From W0P28-013 sp051878315 (lineage in GTDB: Bacteria; Bacteroidota; Bacteroidia; Bacteroidales; Paludibacteraceae): a stretch of 34,085 nt of DNA. The stretch's first letter is position 1; each line of letters starts with the position of its first letter. Positions 1 through 7,690 of the stretch are shown here, one piece after another. The position numbers and the translations under genes were made by a program. The notes under the pieces are model-generated. The model had not been told where the DNA came from. It did not search any database and saw nothing but the letters and a program-made list of their open reading frames with translations. The stretch spans positions 1 to 34,085 of the forward strand of contig JBJEJW010000062.1 of assembly GCA_051878315.1 (NCBI GenBank), written 5' to 3'.

Positions 1-20
1 AATAAAAAAGTGCAAATCCT

Positions 21-239
21 TTTCGCGTTCACGGGAAGTCCGGAATGAAAACCCGCCAAATCTACTAAGGATTCACACAATGTGTGAAACATTTATGTAG
101 ATTTGTGGGTAGTTACCACGAACTACCGTGAACTTAAATTATTTCTGACAAGAAATTGTTTTCCGGACTTTTTCTTTGAACGCGAAATAATAGTTAATGC
201 TGTGTTAAACAATAAAATGTGGTTGCACGCTTGCAACAT
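21..239 (-). ncRNA. Candidate structured RNA (small RNA or leader), unidentified
   Basis: Nested inverted repeats seen directly: 21-31 pairs with 177-187 (11 bp, perfect), 36-45 with 161-170 (10 bp, perfect), 51-54 plus 57-65 with 107-110 plus 97-105, and local hairpins at 72-88, 108-127 and 141-156 (GACA loop on the + strand). A further hairpin, GTTGCA/TGCAAC, lies at 222-237. A Bacteroidota -7 element on the minus strand (253 to 246) lies just past the folE terminator and would start a leftward transcript near 239, so I assign the minus strand. The 3' side (minus) reaches a T run at 9-4. A long closing helix, an asymmetric bubble with hairpins and a distal helix recall 6S RNA in outline, but I recognise no family motif. 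It could also be the leader of a gene left of the window, or a small palindromic mobile element. Confidence 0.45.
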
Positions 240-245
240 CGTCGG

Positions 246-277
246 CAAAGATACAAAAAAAGTGTGGTTTGCCCAAT
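246..277 (-). promoter_or_regulatory. Bacteroidota-type promoter, leftward
   Basis: On the minus strand TATCTTTG (253 to 246) matches the -7 consensus TAnnTTTG. An ATTG (277 to 274), three of four bases of the -33 TTTG, lies 20 bp upstream. It sits directly behind the terminator of the folE operon, so it should start a new transcript near 239 running out of the window through the structured element. Confidence 0.55.
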
Positions 278-312
278 AAAAAAACGGACAGATTTTTAGT
301 TGTCTGTCCGTT
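277..312 (-). terminator. Intrinsic terminator of the folE operon
   Basis: On the minus strand a 10-bp perfect stem (312-303 with 292-283, core ACGGACAGA/TCTGTCCGT) with a 10-nt loop is followed by a run of seven T (284-278). It begins 30 nt after the folE stop codon and points the right way for the kinase-SPOR-folE transcript. Confidence 0.85.
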
Positions 313-341
313 GATGGTCGGTAAAAACCGTATTTCCGCGA

Positions 342-899
342 TTAACTGCGTATGAGTTGAAAAAATTCCTCGCGCGTCTTGGCACTGTTGAACGCTCCCG
401 TAAAATCGGACGTGGTGGTTACGGAGTGTTGTTTTTGCACGCCGCGCATCTGCATGCACATGTGTTGCGCTTCTATCACCACCATCACGCCAAGCGGGTC
501 GAGCGTGCTTTGTATGCACTCCTTTATCTGCGTGGTCAGGCGTTCCTGCAACTGTAGGCGGTGCGCATAAATATCGACTACACGGGCTATTTTGCTCAAT
601 CCCGTAATGGTATTTTTGGGTATGTAGGCCACGTGCGCTTTACCGAAAAATGGCAGCATGTGGTGTTCGCACATCGAAAAGAATTCGATGTCCTTGACCA
701 CCACCATTTGGCGGTATTCCTCGTGGAACATGGCACTGCGCAACACCTCTTCGGGATTTTGGTCGTAGCCCTGTGTCATGAACTGCATGGCTTTGGCCAC
801 ACGCTGTGGCGTTTTCAGCAGGCCTTCGCGGTGGGTGTCTTCGCCAAGCAAACGGATTATTTGGCGGTAATGTTCGGCTATTTCTTCCGTCTTGTTCAT
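342..899 (-). CDS. folE: GTP cyclohydrolase I (FolE)
   Basis: Converts GTP to 7,8-dihydroneopterin triphosphate, the first step of folate and pterin synthesis, in the cytoplasm. The 185-residue protein has the usual length of the core family. Zinc ligands are visible: Cys77 and His80 in the CEHH motif and Cys148 in QHMCMQMRG. The QKQHSVTTTS segment near residues 155-164 matches the C-terminal family signature. It is the last gene of a three-gene minus-strand operon, 7 nt after the SPOR gene, and is followed by a clear terminator. From memory, tpiA, a SPOR protein and folE are neighbours in Bacteroides; here SPOR and folE are together but on the opposite strand from tpiA. Family identity is near certain. 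Confidence 0.97.
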   Translation of the reverse strand: MNKTEEIAEHYRQIIRLLGEDTHREGLLKTPQRVAKAMQFMTQGYDQNPEEVLRSAMFHEEYRQMVVVKDIEFFSMCEHHMLPFFGKAHVAYIPKNTITGLSKIARVVDIYAHRLQLQERLTTQIKECIQSTLDPLGVMVVIEAQHMCMQMRGVQKQHSVTTTSDFTGAFNSAKTREEFFQLIRS

Positions 900-906
900 G
901 GCAATT

Positions 907-1368
907 TTATTGATTAAGCAAAATCTGGTCGGGCACGATGTACGTTTCGGTTGCCAAGCCCGGCAGTTGTTCTATCAGGTATTGTCGCAGGCGTTGCGCA
1001 TCTTCGTGTGTGGCGCAGTTGCCCACGCGCACGCGCCAGAATGGCGATGTGTAGGTTACATACACGGCCATGTGCGGCAATTTTTCGCGAATGGTCTTTT
1101 CGACCTTGAAAGCGGCATCGCGTGCGGTGCGCGCGTTGTTGCTCGAAAAGAGTTGCACCCTGAAACCGCGCATAGAGGTTTCATTGCCACGCACCTGTTG
1201 CGCTTCGAGTGCAGCGCGCATTATCGAATCCTGATGCACCACGACGTTGGCTCCGGTGAGCGAGTCGGGCGCAGCCAATGCTTCGAACAACGTAGGCTCG
1301 CCGGCCATGGCGGCGCCGGCCATACCGCACAAGGCGACTATCAGCAACAATGTCTTTTTCATACGCAT
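907..1368 (-). CDS. SPOR-domain exported protein
   Basis: A small protein of 153 residues with an N-terminal signal peptide (residues 1-23, basic MRMKK then a hydrophobic core ending AMA-G) and a C-terminal SPOR domain at about 67-150, recognisable by FRVQLFSSNNARTARDAA and PFWRVRVGNCATHEDAQRL. SPOR domains bind denuded glycan strands of septal peptidoglycan, so a periplasmic role near division or wall remodelling is expected; the exact function is inferred only from the domain. I chose ATG at 1368, which overlaps the TGA of the upstream kinase as TGATG and implies translational coupling; a TTG one codon earlier is less likely. Second gene of the kinase-SPOR-folE operon. Confidence 0.88.
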   Translation of the reverse strand: MRMKKTLLLIVALCGMAGAAMAGEPTLFEALAAPDSLTGANVVVHQDSIMRAALEAQQVRGNETSMRGFRVQLFSSNNARTARDAAFKVEKTIREKLPHMAVYVTYTSPFWRVRVGNCATHEDAQRLRQYLIEQLPGLATETYIVPDQILLNQ

Positions 1369-3041
1369 CAATATCTAAAACTACTGCCGCCCAAGAATTC
1401 GCGCAACAACGACGTTGGCGGAATTTCGCGGTCGTGAATGGGTGTGAAGTATTTCAAAAATTTGAGCAATCGGTGCGCTTCGGTGTACTCTTCGCACGAC
1501 TGCGGCACTTCGGACAAAATGGGTTCGGCATGACGTTTCAGCACAGCCAACTCAAACAACAGTGCCGAATTGAACATCACGTCGGCTTGTTCTTGGAAGG
1601 GGAAAATCCACCGTTCTTCGCCGCGTCGTACACTTGGCGCCCGAGCGATGGTTTCGCGTGCCGAATAGTTGCGGTAGCGATAGTCGCGCACGATGCGTCG
1701 CAACAGACGTGTGTCGGTGGTTGGTATCCAATTGTGATTGTCGAGCGAAATGGTCGTCAGCGTCGAAACATATATTTTGAACATGGCTTCGCGCGGTATG
1801 GCTGTCGTCAACTCGGGATTCAAAGCGTGTATGCCTTCGATGATGAGTACGTTTTCGGGTTTCAGACAGATTTTGTCGCCACGAAAATAGCGTTTGCCGT
1901 CCTCGAAATTGAAGAATGGTATTTCCACCTCCTCGCCACGCAACATTTGCGCCAACTGTTTGTTCAACAGTTCCAAATCGACAGCGTGAATGTGTTCGAA
2001 ATCCCACTCGCCGTTTTCGTCGCGCGGCGTGTCTTCGCGATTGACGAAATAGTTGTCCAACGAAAGCACTATCGGTTTGAGTCCGGCCACCATCAGTTGT
2101 ACCGACAAACGTTTACTGAATGTGGTTTTACCGCTCGACGACGGTCCCGAAATCATCACGAACCGACTTTGCGGCTGCCGTGCGTGAATCATGTCGGCTA
2201 TCTGCACGATTTTACGTTCCTGCAACGCTTCGGCAATTTTCACCACATTATATATATTGCTGGTTTTGCGTTGTGCTTCGACATTGAAATCGCCCACATT
2301 GCTGAAACCCATCTGTTTGTTCCACGTTACGAACTCGTCGAACACCTCGAACATTTTCGATTGATCTTCGTAAGCCGCCAAGCGGTCGGGTTGTCGACGG
2401 TCGGGCACACGCAGCAAAATGCCGTTTTGATAAGGTTCCAAATCGAACAACTGAATGTAACCCGTCGATGGCACCAGCACACCGTTGTAATAATCGACAA
2501 AATCGCCGATGCGCACGAAGCGTGCATACGGAATACCCAACGTTTCGAGCAAAATTACTTTGTCCATCTCGCCGCGTTGACGAAACATTTCGATAACGGT
2601 CGGCGTCTGTTTCTCTTCGGACACAATCGGCAAATCGGCATCGATGATTTCGCGCATACGTTTTTTCAGTTTGGCAATCGTATCGGTCGATACTGCTTCG
2701 TTGCGCCCGTTGATGCAGCAATAGTAACCGCGACAAATGGGGTGTTCGATGCGCAAAGTAGCCTTGGGGTCGATGTCGTTGAGGGCTTTGGCCATGATAC
2801 AACTAATCGAGCGCATATAAACCCGATAACCCGACGGCGTGCTGGCGTCGATAAATTCAATATCCTTCGGTTTATACACGGCAAAGTTCAAATCCTCGGC
2901 CTTGTAATTCACCCGGGCTGCCAGAACGGGATATTTCAACTGAATGTTCAAGTCGCGATACACATCGAGTAGCGACAAACCACAACGATAGGTGTGGAAT
3001 TGATGGTCGTTTTTGCAAAAAATTTGTACGGTGTGTTCCAT
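1368..3041 (-). CDS. TGS/ThrRS-like plus uridine kinase-like nucleoside kinase
   Basis: A 557-residue fusion. Residues 1-65 resemble a TGS (ubiquitin-like) domain and about 70-200 resemble the second additional domain of threonyl-tRNA synthetase, but there is no synthetase catalytic core. About 290-500 form a phosphoribulokinase/uridine-kinase domain with P-loop GPSSSGKTT (299-307), then a SLDNYFVNR segment and LIIEGIHALNPEL. It probably phosphorylates uridine or a related nucleoside in pyrimidine salvage; the substrate is inferred from the kinase family. This architecture is common in Bacteroidota and Firmicutes and is usually annotated nucleoside kinase. First gene of the operon, with a 278-bp divergent upstream region shared with the Na/Pi transporter. 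Confidence 0.9.
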   Translation of the reverse strand: MEHTVQIFCKNDHQFHTYRCGLSLLDVYRDLNIQLKYPVLAARVNYKAEDLNFAVYKPKDIEFIDASTPSGYRVYMRSISCIMAKALNDIDPKATLRIEHPICRGYYCCINGRNEAVSTDTIAKLKKRMREIIDADLPIVSEEKQTPTVIEMFRQRGEMDKVILLETLGIPYARFVRIGDFVDYYNGVLVPSTGYIQLFDLEPYQNGILLRVPDRRQPDRLAAYEDQSKMFEVFDEFVTWNKQMGFSNVGDFNVEAQRKTSNIYNVVKIAEALQERKIVQIADMIHARQPQSRFVMISGPSSSGKTTFSKRLSVQLMVAGLKPIVLSLDNYFVNREDTPRDENGEWDFEHIHAVDLELLNKQLAQMLRGEEVEIPFFNFEDGKRYFRGDKICLKPENVLIIEGIHALNPELTTAIPREAMFKIYVSTLTTISLDNHNWIPTTDTRLLRRIVRDYRYRNYSARETIARAPSVRRGEERWIFPFQEQADVMFNSALLFELAVLKRHAEPILSEVPQSCEEYTEAHRLLKFLKYFTPIHDREIPPTSLLREFLGGSSFRY

Positions 3042-3195
3042 TTTGCTGTGTGAATAGGTATGGTTATGTGTTTGTTTTAAATTACAAACTATTGATTATC
3101 AAAAATTTACTTATTACAACAGAACGTCTTGTTTTCAGTGTGTAAAAATAGACATTTTTTGCCAAAAAAATAGCGGTCTGATAAATTATTTTGAG

Positions 3196-3203
3196 TAAAT
3201 TTG
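3196..3203 (+). promoter_or_regulatory. Candidate -7 element for the Na/Pi transporter operon
   Basis: TAAATTTG matches the -7 consensus TAnnTTTG and is followed by GC as in many Bacteroidota promoters. A -33 element is not clear. Transcription would start near 3210, leaving a leader of about 110 nt before the ATG at 3320. Confidence 0.5.
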
Positions 3204-3246
3204 CAACGCAAAAATAAATTTAGTAATCTGTAACGTTTGCAACGCA
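3200..3246 (+). repeat. 11-bp direct repeat in the divergent promoter region
   Basis: TTTGCAACGCA occurs at 3200-3210 and again at 3236-3246, exactly 36 bp apart. The first copy overlaps the plus-strand -7 element. The second is preceded by TAACG, so it resembles a -7 element with one extra base. It may be a regulator site or a duplicated promoter. Confidence 0.6.
3209..3216 (-). promoter_or_regulatory. Candidate -7 element for the kinase operon
   Basis: The minus strand reads TATTTTTG (3216 to 3209), a match to TAnnTTTG. No convincing -33 TTTG lies at the usual spacing. It is 5 bp from a plus-strand -7 element, so the two divergent promoters would be packed together. Confidence 0.35.
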
Positions 3247-3265
3247 TAGTGCGTACATGCCATAT

Positions 3266-3284
3266 ACAAGCCGGATCGGCTTGT
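3266..3284 (+). promoter_or_regulatory. Leader hairpin upstream of the Na/Pi transporter
   Basis: ACAAGCC pairs with GGCTTGT (7 bp, GGATC loop) 36 nt before the start codon. There is no T run, so it is not a terminator. It may affect translation or mRNA stability; function unknown. Confidence 0.4.
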
Positions 3285-3319
3285 GTCGGGGCTGACGGCA
3301 GACACCAAAATTCACCTTT

Positions 3320-5146
3320 ATGCACTTTGGAATTTTAGAGATTTTGACACTCATCGGATCGGTTGGTATGTTCTTGTACGGCATGAAACTGATGAGTGAG
3401 GGCTTGCAAAAAGCTGCAGGCGACAAGTTGCGCCACATCTTGGCCATGATGACCAACAACCGCCTGCTCGGTGCACTGACAGGTATTTTCATTACAGCGC
3501 TCATTCAGAGTTCGTCGGCTACGACAGTGATGATTGTCAGTTTCGTAAATGCCGGATTGTTGTCGCTCGGACAATCGATGGCCGTTATTATGGGCGCCAA
3601 CGTGGGTACAACGCTTACGGCATGGATTATCGCGCTGTTCGGTTTCAAAATCAACATTTCGGCATTTGCCATTCCGCTCATCGGATTCGGCGTACCGCTG
3701 TTGTTTCTGCACAAAAATATTTACAAAAGTTGGGGTGAGTTTCTCATCGGTTTTGCACTGCTGTTTTTGGGATTGGACTATCTGAACCACTCCGTACCCG
3801 ACCTACAGGCCAACCCCGAAGTATTTGCCGTGCTGCAACAATACACACAACTCGGCTATTGGTCGATACTGATTTTTGCACTTGTGGGTATGATACTCAC
3901 CATGATTGTGCAAGCCTCGAGTGCTACGTTTGCCATCGCACTCATCATGTGTAGCAAGGGTTGGATTTCGTTCGACATTGCCGCCGCATTGGTGCTGGGA
4001 GGCAATATCGGCACCTGCATCACGCCACTCATTGCATCGGTGTCGGGTAACATCTGGGCTAAACGCGCCGCTGCCGGACATTTATTGTTCAACCTGTTAG
4101 GTTCCATCTGGACATTGGTGCTTTACTATCCGTTTGTCCGCTTGATAGTTTGGATTTCGACAGCCATCACCGGCGACCCCAATGCGCTGGCCGACTTTAT
4201 CGCGAATACCGACCCGGCTATAATCAACCAACTGAACGATAAAACGTTAGACCTGACAGACCCCGACAATCAAGCTTTGAGCGAACATTTTGCAGCTATG
4301 CAATACTATGTGTCGTTCGGCTTGTCGATGTTCCACACGGTATTCAACCTCATCAACATCTCCATCATGATTTGGTTTACGAAAGCCTACGTCTTCATCG
4401 TTACCAAATTGATTCCAAGCAAACCGTCGGACGAAGAACAAGAAGAATCACATCTGACATTTATTTCGACCGGTATGCTCTCGACGGCCGAGTTGTCGAT
4501 AGTGCAAGCACATAAAGAGATAGTGCTTTACAGCCAACGCACACAACGTATGTTTGGCCAAGTGCGCGACCTCTACCACGAAACGGTCGAAGCCGAATTT
4601 GTCAAAAAATTCTCGCGCATACAGAAATACGAAAATATCAGCGACCGCATGGAAGTAGAAATCGCCACTTACCTGATGAATGTGTCGAACGGCCGCTTGA
4701 GCGACGAATCGAAACACCAAATACAATCGAAACTGCGCATCATTTCCGAAATAGAGAGCGTAGCCGACAGTTGCTACAACCTCGCACGCACCATACAGCA
4801 TCGCTACGACAACAACGTAACATTCACCAACGAAGTAAACGACAATATAGAGTTGATGTTCAACTTGGTGGACAGCGCTATTGCGCAAATGATTGTAGCA
4901 CTCGAATCGACGCCAATTAAAATAACCGACGTCAACAAAACCCAAAACCTCGAAAACGAAATCAACAATTTCCGCAATCAACTGAAAACCCAAAACGTGC
5001 TCGACGTGAACGATGGCAAATATCCGTACGCTACCAGCGTGCTCTATATGGACATGATTGTGGAATGCGAAAAGATGGGCGACTACATCGTCAATGTGGT
5101 CGAAGCCATAGCCGATTCGAAACTCTACGCCGTCAATCAAAAATAA
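3320..5146 (+). CDS. Na/Pi cotransporter family protein with PhoU-like domain
   Basis: An inner-membrane transporter of the Na+/phosphate symporter (NptA/YjbB-like) family, 608 residues. The two inverted family repeats are visible: QSSSATT at 63-69 followed by GANVGTT at 92-98, and QASSAT at 198-203 followed by GGNIGTC at 228-234. Roughly eight hydrophobic segments cover residues 5-360. From about 390 to 600 a charged helical region fits a PhoU-like domain (for example IEIATYL-type helices and a repeated ESVADSCYNLAR pattern). It likely moves phosphate with sodium; direction and specificity are inferred. First gene of a four-gene plus-strand run; the next gene starts 6 nt after its stop. Confidence 0.92.
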   Translation: MHFGILEILTLIGSVGMFLYGMKLMSEGLQKAAGDKLRHILAMMTNNRLLGALTGIFITALIQSSSATTVMIVSFVNAGLLSLGQSMAVIMGANVGTTLTAWIIALFGFKINISAFAIPLIGFGVPLLFLHKNIYKSWGEFLIGFALLFLGLDYLNHSVPDLQANPEVFAVLQQYTQLGYWSILIFALVGMILTMIVQASSATFAIALIMCSKGWISFDIAAALVLGGNIGTCITPLIASVSGNIWAKRAAAGHLLFNLLGSIWTLVLYYPFVRLIVWISTAITGDPNALADFIANTDPAIINQLNDKTLDLTDPDNQALSEHFAAMQYYVSFGLSMFHTVFNLINISIMIWFTKAYVFIVTKLIPSKPSDEEQEESHLTFISTGMLSTAELSIVQAHKEIVLYSQRTQRMFGQVRDLYHETVEAEFVKKFSRIQKYENISDRMEVEIATYLMNVSNGRLSDESKHQIQSKLRIISEIESVADSCYNLARTIQHRYDNNVTFTNEVNDNIELMFNLVDSAIAQMIVALESTPIKITDVNKTQNLENEINNFRNQLKTQNVLDVNDGKYPYATSVLYMDMIVECEKMGDYIVNVVEAIADSKLYAVNQK

Positions 5147-5152
5147 GCGACC

Positions 5153-5695
5153 ATGACCAAAACCGAAGAACAATTCGACCAGATAGTGGCGGAATGCCGC
5201 GAAATCTTCATCCTAAAAATGAAGGACTACGGCCCTGCATGGCGCATCATGCGCCCACAAACAGTAAACGACCAACTTTTCATCAAGGCCAAACGTATAC
5301 GCACTATCGAAACAACGGGCGAAAATCGCATTGGCGACAGCATCAAAGGCGAACTGATGGCCATAGTCAACTATTCCATCATCGGGCTCATCCAATTGGA
5401 ATGCCATTACGCCGATGCGGTGGACATGACACGCGAACGTGCGTTGGAACTCTACGACAAATATTTGTCGCAAGCCAAAAAATTGATGATCGACAAAAAT
5501 CACGATTACGGCGAAGCTTGGCGCGACATGGCCTCCACATCGCTTACCGACATCATTCTGACAAAAATCAACCGTAATAAATCTATTGCCGCACACGACG
5601 AGAAAACACTCGTATCCGAAGGCTCCGACGGCAACTATTTCGACATGCTGAATTACGCCGTTTTCAGCCTCATACAGATGGAAGAACAGCACTAA
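5153..5695 (+). CDS. DUF1599 family protein, internally duplicated
   Basis: A 180-residue cytoplasmic protein of the DUF1599 family, which Pfam has linked to nucleotide modification. The two halves are copies of one unit: KDYGPAWR at 24-31 and HDYGEAWR at 117-124, then NYSIIGLIQLE at 73-83 and NYAVFSLIQME at 167-177. The spacing is 49-50 residues in each half, so the offset between halves is about 93 residues. There is no signal peptide or membrane segment. It lies between the Na/Pi transporter (6-nt gap) and the DoxX-like gene (13-nt gap), in a run that ends with tpiA. Biochemical function unknown; family assignment confident. Confidence 0.88.
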   Translation: MTKTEEQFDQIVAECREIFILKMKDYGPAWRIMRPQTVNDQLFIKAKRIRTIETTGENRIGDSIKGELMAIVNYSIIGLIQLECHYADAVDMTRERALELYDKYLSQAKKLMIDKNHDYGEAWRDMASTSLTDIILTKINRNKSIAAHDEKTLVSEGSDGNYFDMLNYAVFSLIQMEEQH

Positions 5696-5708
5696 AAACA
5701 ATACAGCC

Positions 5709-6854
5709 ATGAATACCAATCAACCAAAACAATCGCTGCAGTGGATCGGACTCGCATGCCGCATATTGTTCGGTGCCACATTCATCTTTTCCGGCTTTGT
5801 CAAAGCCATCGACCCGTTGGGATTTTCCTACAAAATGCAGGACTACCTCGCAGCGTGGAATCTGACCCAATTCAACGACCTGACATTGTTTGGCTCAGTG
5901 TGTATGTCGGCCGTCGAATTTCTGATAGGTTGCTGCGTATTATTTGGCGTCCAACTGAAATTGGCCGCTTGGTGCGGGTTAGCCTTTATGGTTTTTTATA
6001 CACCGCTCACCCTGTGGATTGCACTGACCAATCCGGTGTCGGACTGCGGCTGCTTCGGCGAAGCCATCATCATCACCAATTGGCAGACATTTTGGAAAAA
6101 CCTGGTACTGCTGGCGTTAGTCATCGTCATTCTGCTGACCGCGAAATACAACCGCTGCAAATTGTCGCCACTGCCGAGTTGGCTGCTTGTGGTCACATTT
6201 TTCGCCATATCGGTTACCATTTCGTGCTTCTGCCTGAAATATCTGCCGATTATCGATTTTCGCCCATATAAAATCGGTGCCAACATCGCCGAAAGCATGG
6301 CCATACCCGAAGGCGCACCGCACGACAAATACGAAACCACGTTCATCTACGAAAAAAATGGCGTAGAACAAGAATTTACCCTGAATAACTATCCGTGGCA
6401 GGACACTACATGGCATTTTGTCGATCAACACAGCGTGCTGATAGAGAAAGGCTACACACCGCCGATACACGATTTTTCGGTTGCCACCATGGACGACGAC
6501 GACATCACCGACGATGTGTTGGCCTACACGGGCGACACCTATCTGGTAGTGATGTACGACCTGTCGAAAACCGACACCGCCCATTTGGCCGACATCATCG
6601 AACTCTGCCAACGCGCCACAGCAGCCGGCGCCCGCGTTTACACGCTGACAGGCACCTACAAAGACGACGCATTGCGTTTTGCAGAGCAACACGCCTGGCC
6701 GTTCACCTTCTGCGCCACCGACCCCATACAACTGAAAACAATGGTACGTGCCAATCCGGGTATCGTTGTCCTGCGCAACGGAACTGTCATCGACAAATTC
6801 AGTCACAACAGCATCGACACAAAACTGCAACAATTAAAAATCAACATACAATAA
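5709..6854 (+). CDS. DoxX/MauE-like membrane protein with C-terminal periplasmic domain
   Basis: A 381-residue protein. Membrane segments are visible at about 12-30, 55-80, 84-105, 130-146 and 157-177, with the MauE/DoxX-like signature FSGFVKAIDPLG at 27-38 and SDCGCFGE at 111-118. The Cys pair 113/115 is a candidate redox site. Residues 190-381 follow the last helix; the segment around YLVVMYDLSKTD and the end (GIVVLRNGTVIDKF) look like a thioredoxin fold that has lost its CXXC. A role in envelope redox chemistry is inferred, not shown. It is followed 21 nt later by tpiA, an arrangement I recall from other Bacteroidales. Confidence 0.8.
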   Translation: MNTNQPKQSLQWIGLACRILFGATFIFSGFVKAIDPLGFSYKMQDYLAAWNLTQFNDLTLFGSVCMSAVEFLIGCCVLFGVQLKLAAWCGLAFMVFYTPLTLWIALTNPVSDCGCFGEAIIITNWQTFWKNLVLLALVIVILLTAKYNRCKLSPLPSWLLVVTFFAISVTISCFCLKYLPIIDFRPYKIGANIAESMAIPEGAPHDKYETTFIYEKNGVEQEFTLNNYPWQDTTWHFVDQHSVLIEKGYTPPIHDFSVATMDDDDITDDVLAYTGDTYLVVMYDLSKTDTAHLADIIELCQRATAAGARVYTLTGTYKDDALRFAEQHAWPFTFCATDPIQLKTMVRANPGIVVLRNGTVIDKFSHNSIDTKLQQLKINIQ

Positions 6855-6875
6855 TAAACTAAACACATAAAAAAC

Positions 6876-7631
6876 ATGAGAAAAAACATTGTAGCAGGTA
6901 ACTGGAAAATGAACAAAACCCTGCAAGAAGGTGTAGCATTGGCTACCGATTTGAAAAAACTTTTGGCCGATGCAAAACCGAATTGCGAAGTCATCATCGG
7001 CACACCGTTTATTCACTTGGCCACTGTTGCCGAATTAGTCAAAGATTCGTGCATCAAAGTATCGGCAGAAAACTGCGCCGACAAAGAATCGGGTGCCTAC
7101 ACGGGCGAAGTGTCGGCCGCCATGGTGGCTTCTACCGGTGCCGAATACTGTATCATTGGTCACAGCGAACGTCGCGCCTACTACCACGAGAACTACGACA
7201 TTCTGCGCGAAAAAGTGCAACTTGCCCTCGCACACGGCTTGAAACCAATTTTCTGCATCGGTGAAGTGAAAGAGGAACGCGAAGCCGGCAAGCAAAACGA
7301 AGTGGTGAAAGCGCAACTCGAAGGCTCGCTCTTCAATCTCTCGGCCGAAGATTTCGGCAAAATCGTATTGGCCTACGAGCCGGTTTGGGCTATCGGCACA
7401 GGTTTGACGGCCACACCCGAACAAGCACAAGAGATTCACGCTTACATACGTGGCCTTGTAGCCGAAAAATACGGTAACGAAGTGGCTAACGATTGCTCGA
7501 TTCTCTACGGCGGAAGTTGCAAAGGCAGCAACGCCAAAGGTCTGTTTGCCAACCCCGACATCGATGGCGGTCTGATTGGCGGTGCATCGCTCAAAGCAGC
7601 CGACTTCAAAGAGATTATCGACGCATTTTAA
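6876..7631 (+). CDS. tpiA: Triosephosphate isomerase
   Basis: Interconverts dihydroxyacetone phosphate and glyceraldehyde 3-phosphate in glycolysis and gluconeogenesis. The 251-residue length is normal. The catalytic residues are all present: Lys11 in GNWKMN, His96 in IIGHSERR and Glu168 in AYEPVWAIGTG. The phosphate-gripping segments LYGGSCKGSN and DGGLIGGASL are also intact. Last gene of the Na/Pi-DUF1599-DoxX-tpiA run and closed by a strong terminator 29 nt downstream. Confidence 0.98.
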   Translation: MRKNIVAGNWKMNKTLQEGVALATDLKKLLADAKPNCEVIIGTPFIHLATVAELVKDSCIKVSAENCADKESGAYTGEVSAAMVASTGAEYCIIGHSERRAYYHENYDILREKVQLALAHGLKPIFCIGEVKEEREAGKQNEVVKAQLEGSLFNLSAEDFGKIVLAYEPVWAIGTGLTATPEQAQEIHAYIRGLVAEKYGNEVANDCSILYGGSCKGSNAKGLFANPDIDGGLIGGASLKAADFKEIIDAF

Positions 7632-7660
7632 GCCTCAATTAAAATTGTCGAAGTACAGAA

Positions 7661-7690
7661 AATCCCCGATTTAATCGGGGATTTTTATTA
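7661..7690 (+). terminator. Intrinsic terminator after tpiA
   Basis: AATCCCCGAT (7661-7670) pairs perfectly with ATCGGGGATT (7674-7683) around a TTA loop, followed by a T-rich stretch. It starts 29 nt after the tpiA stop codon. Confidence 0.9.

Noticed and set aside
2317..2336. TGTTCCACGT sequence inside the kinase gene, considered as a parS-like site
   Set aside because: The right half does not continue the palindrome and it lies within conserved coding sequence.
1350..2972. A 540-codon open frame on the plus strand
   Set aside because: It is exactly antisense to the nucleoside kinase, whose motifs are clear. Heavy use of TCG and GAA-type codons removes stops from the opposite strand. The translation has no family character.
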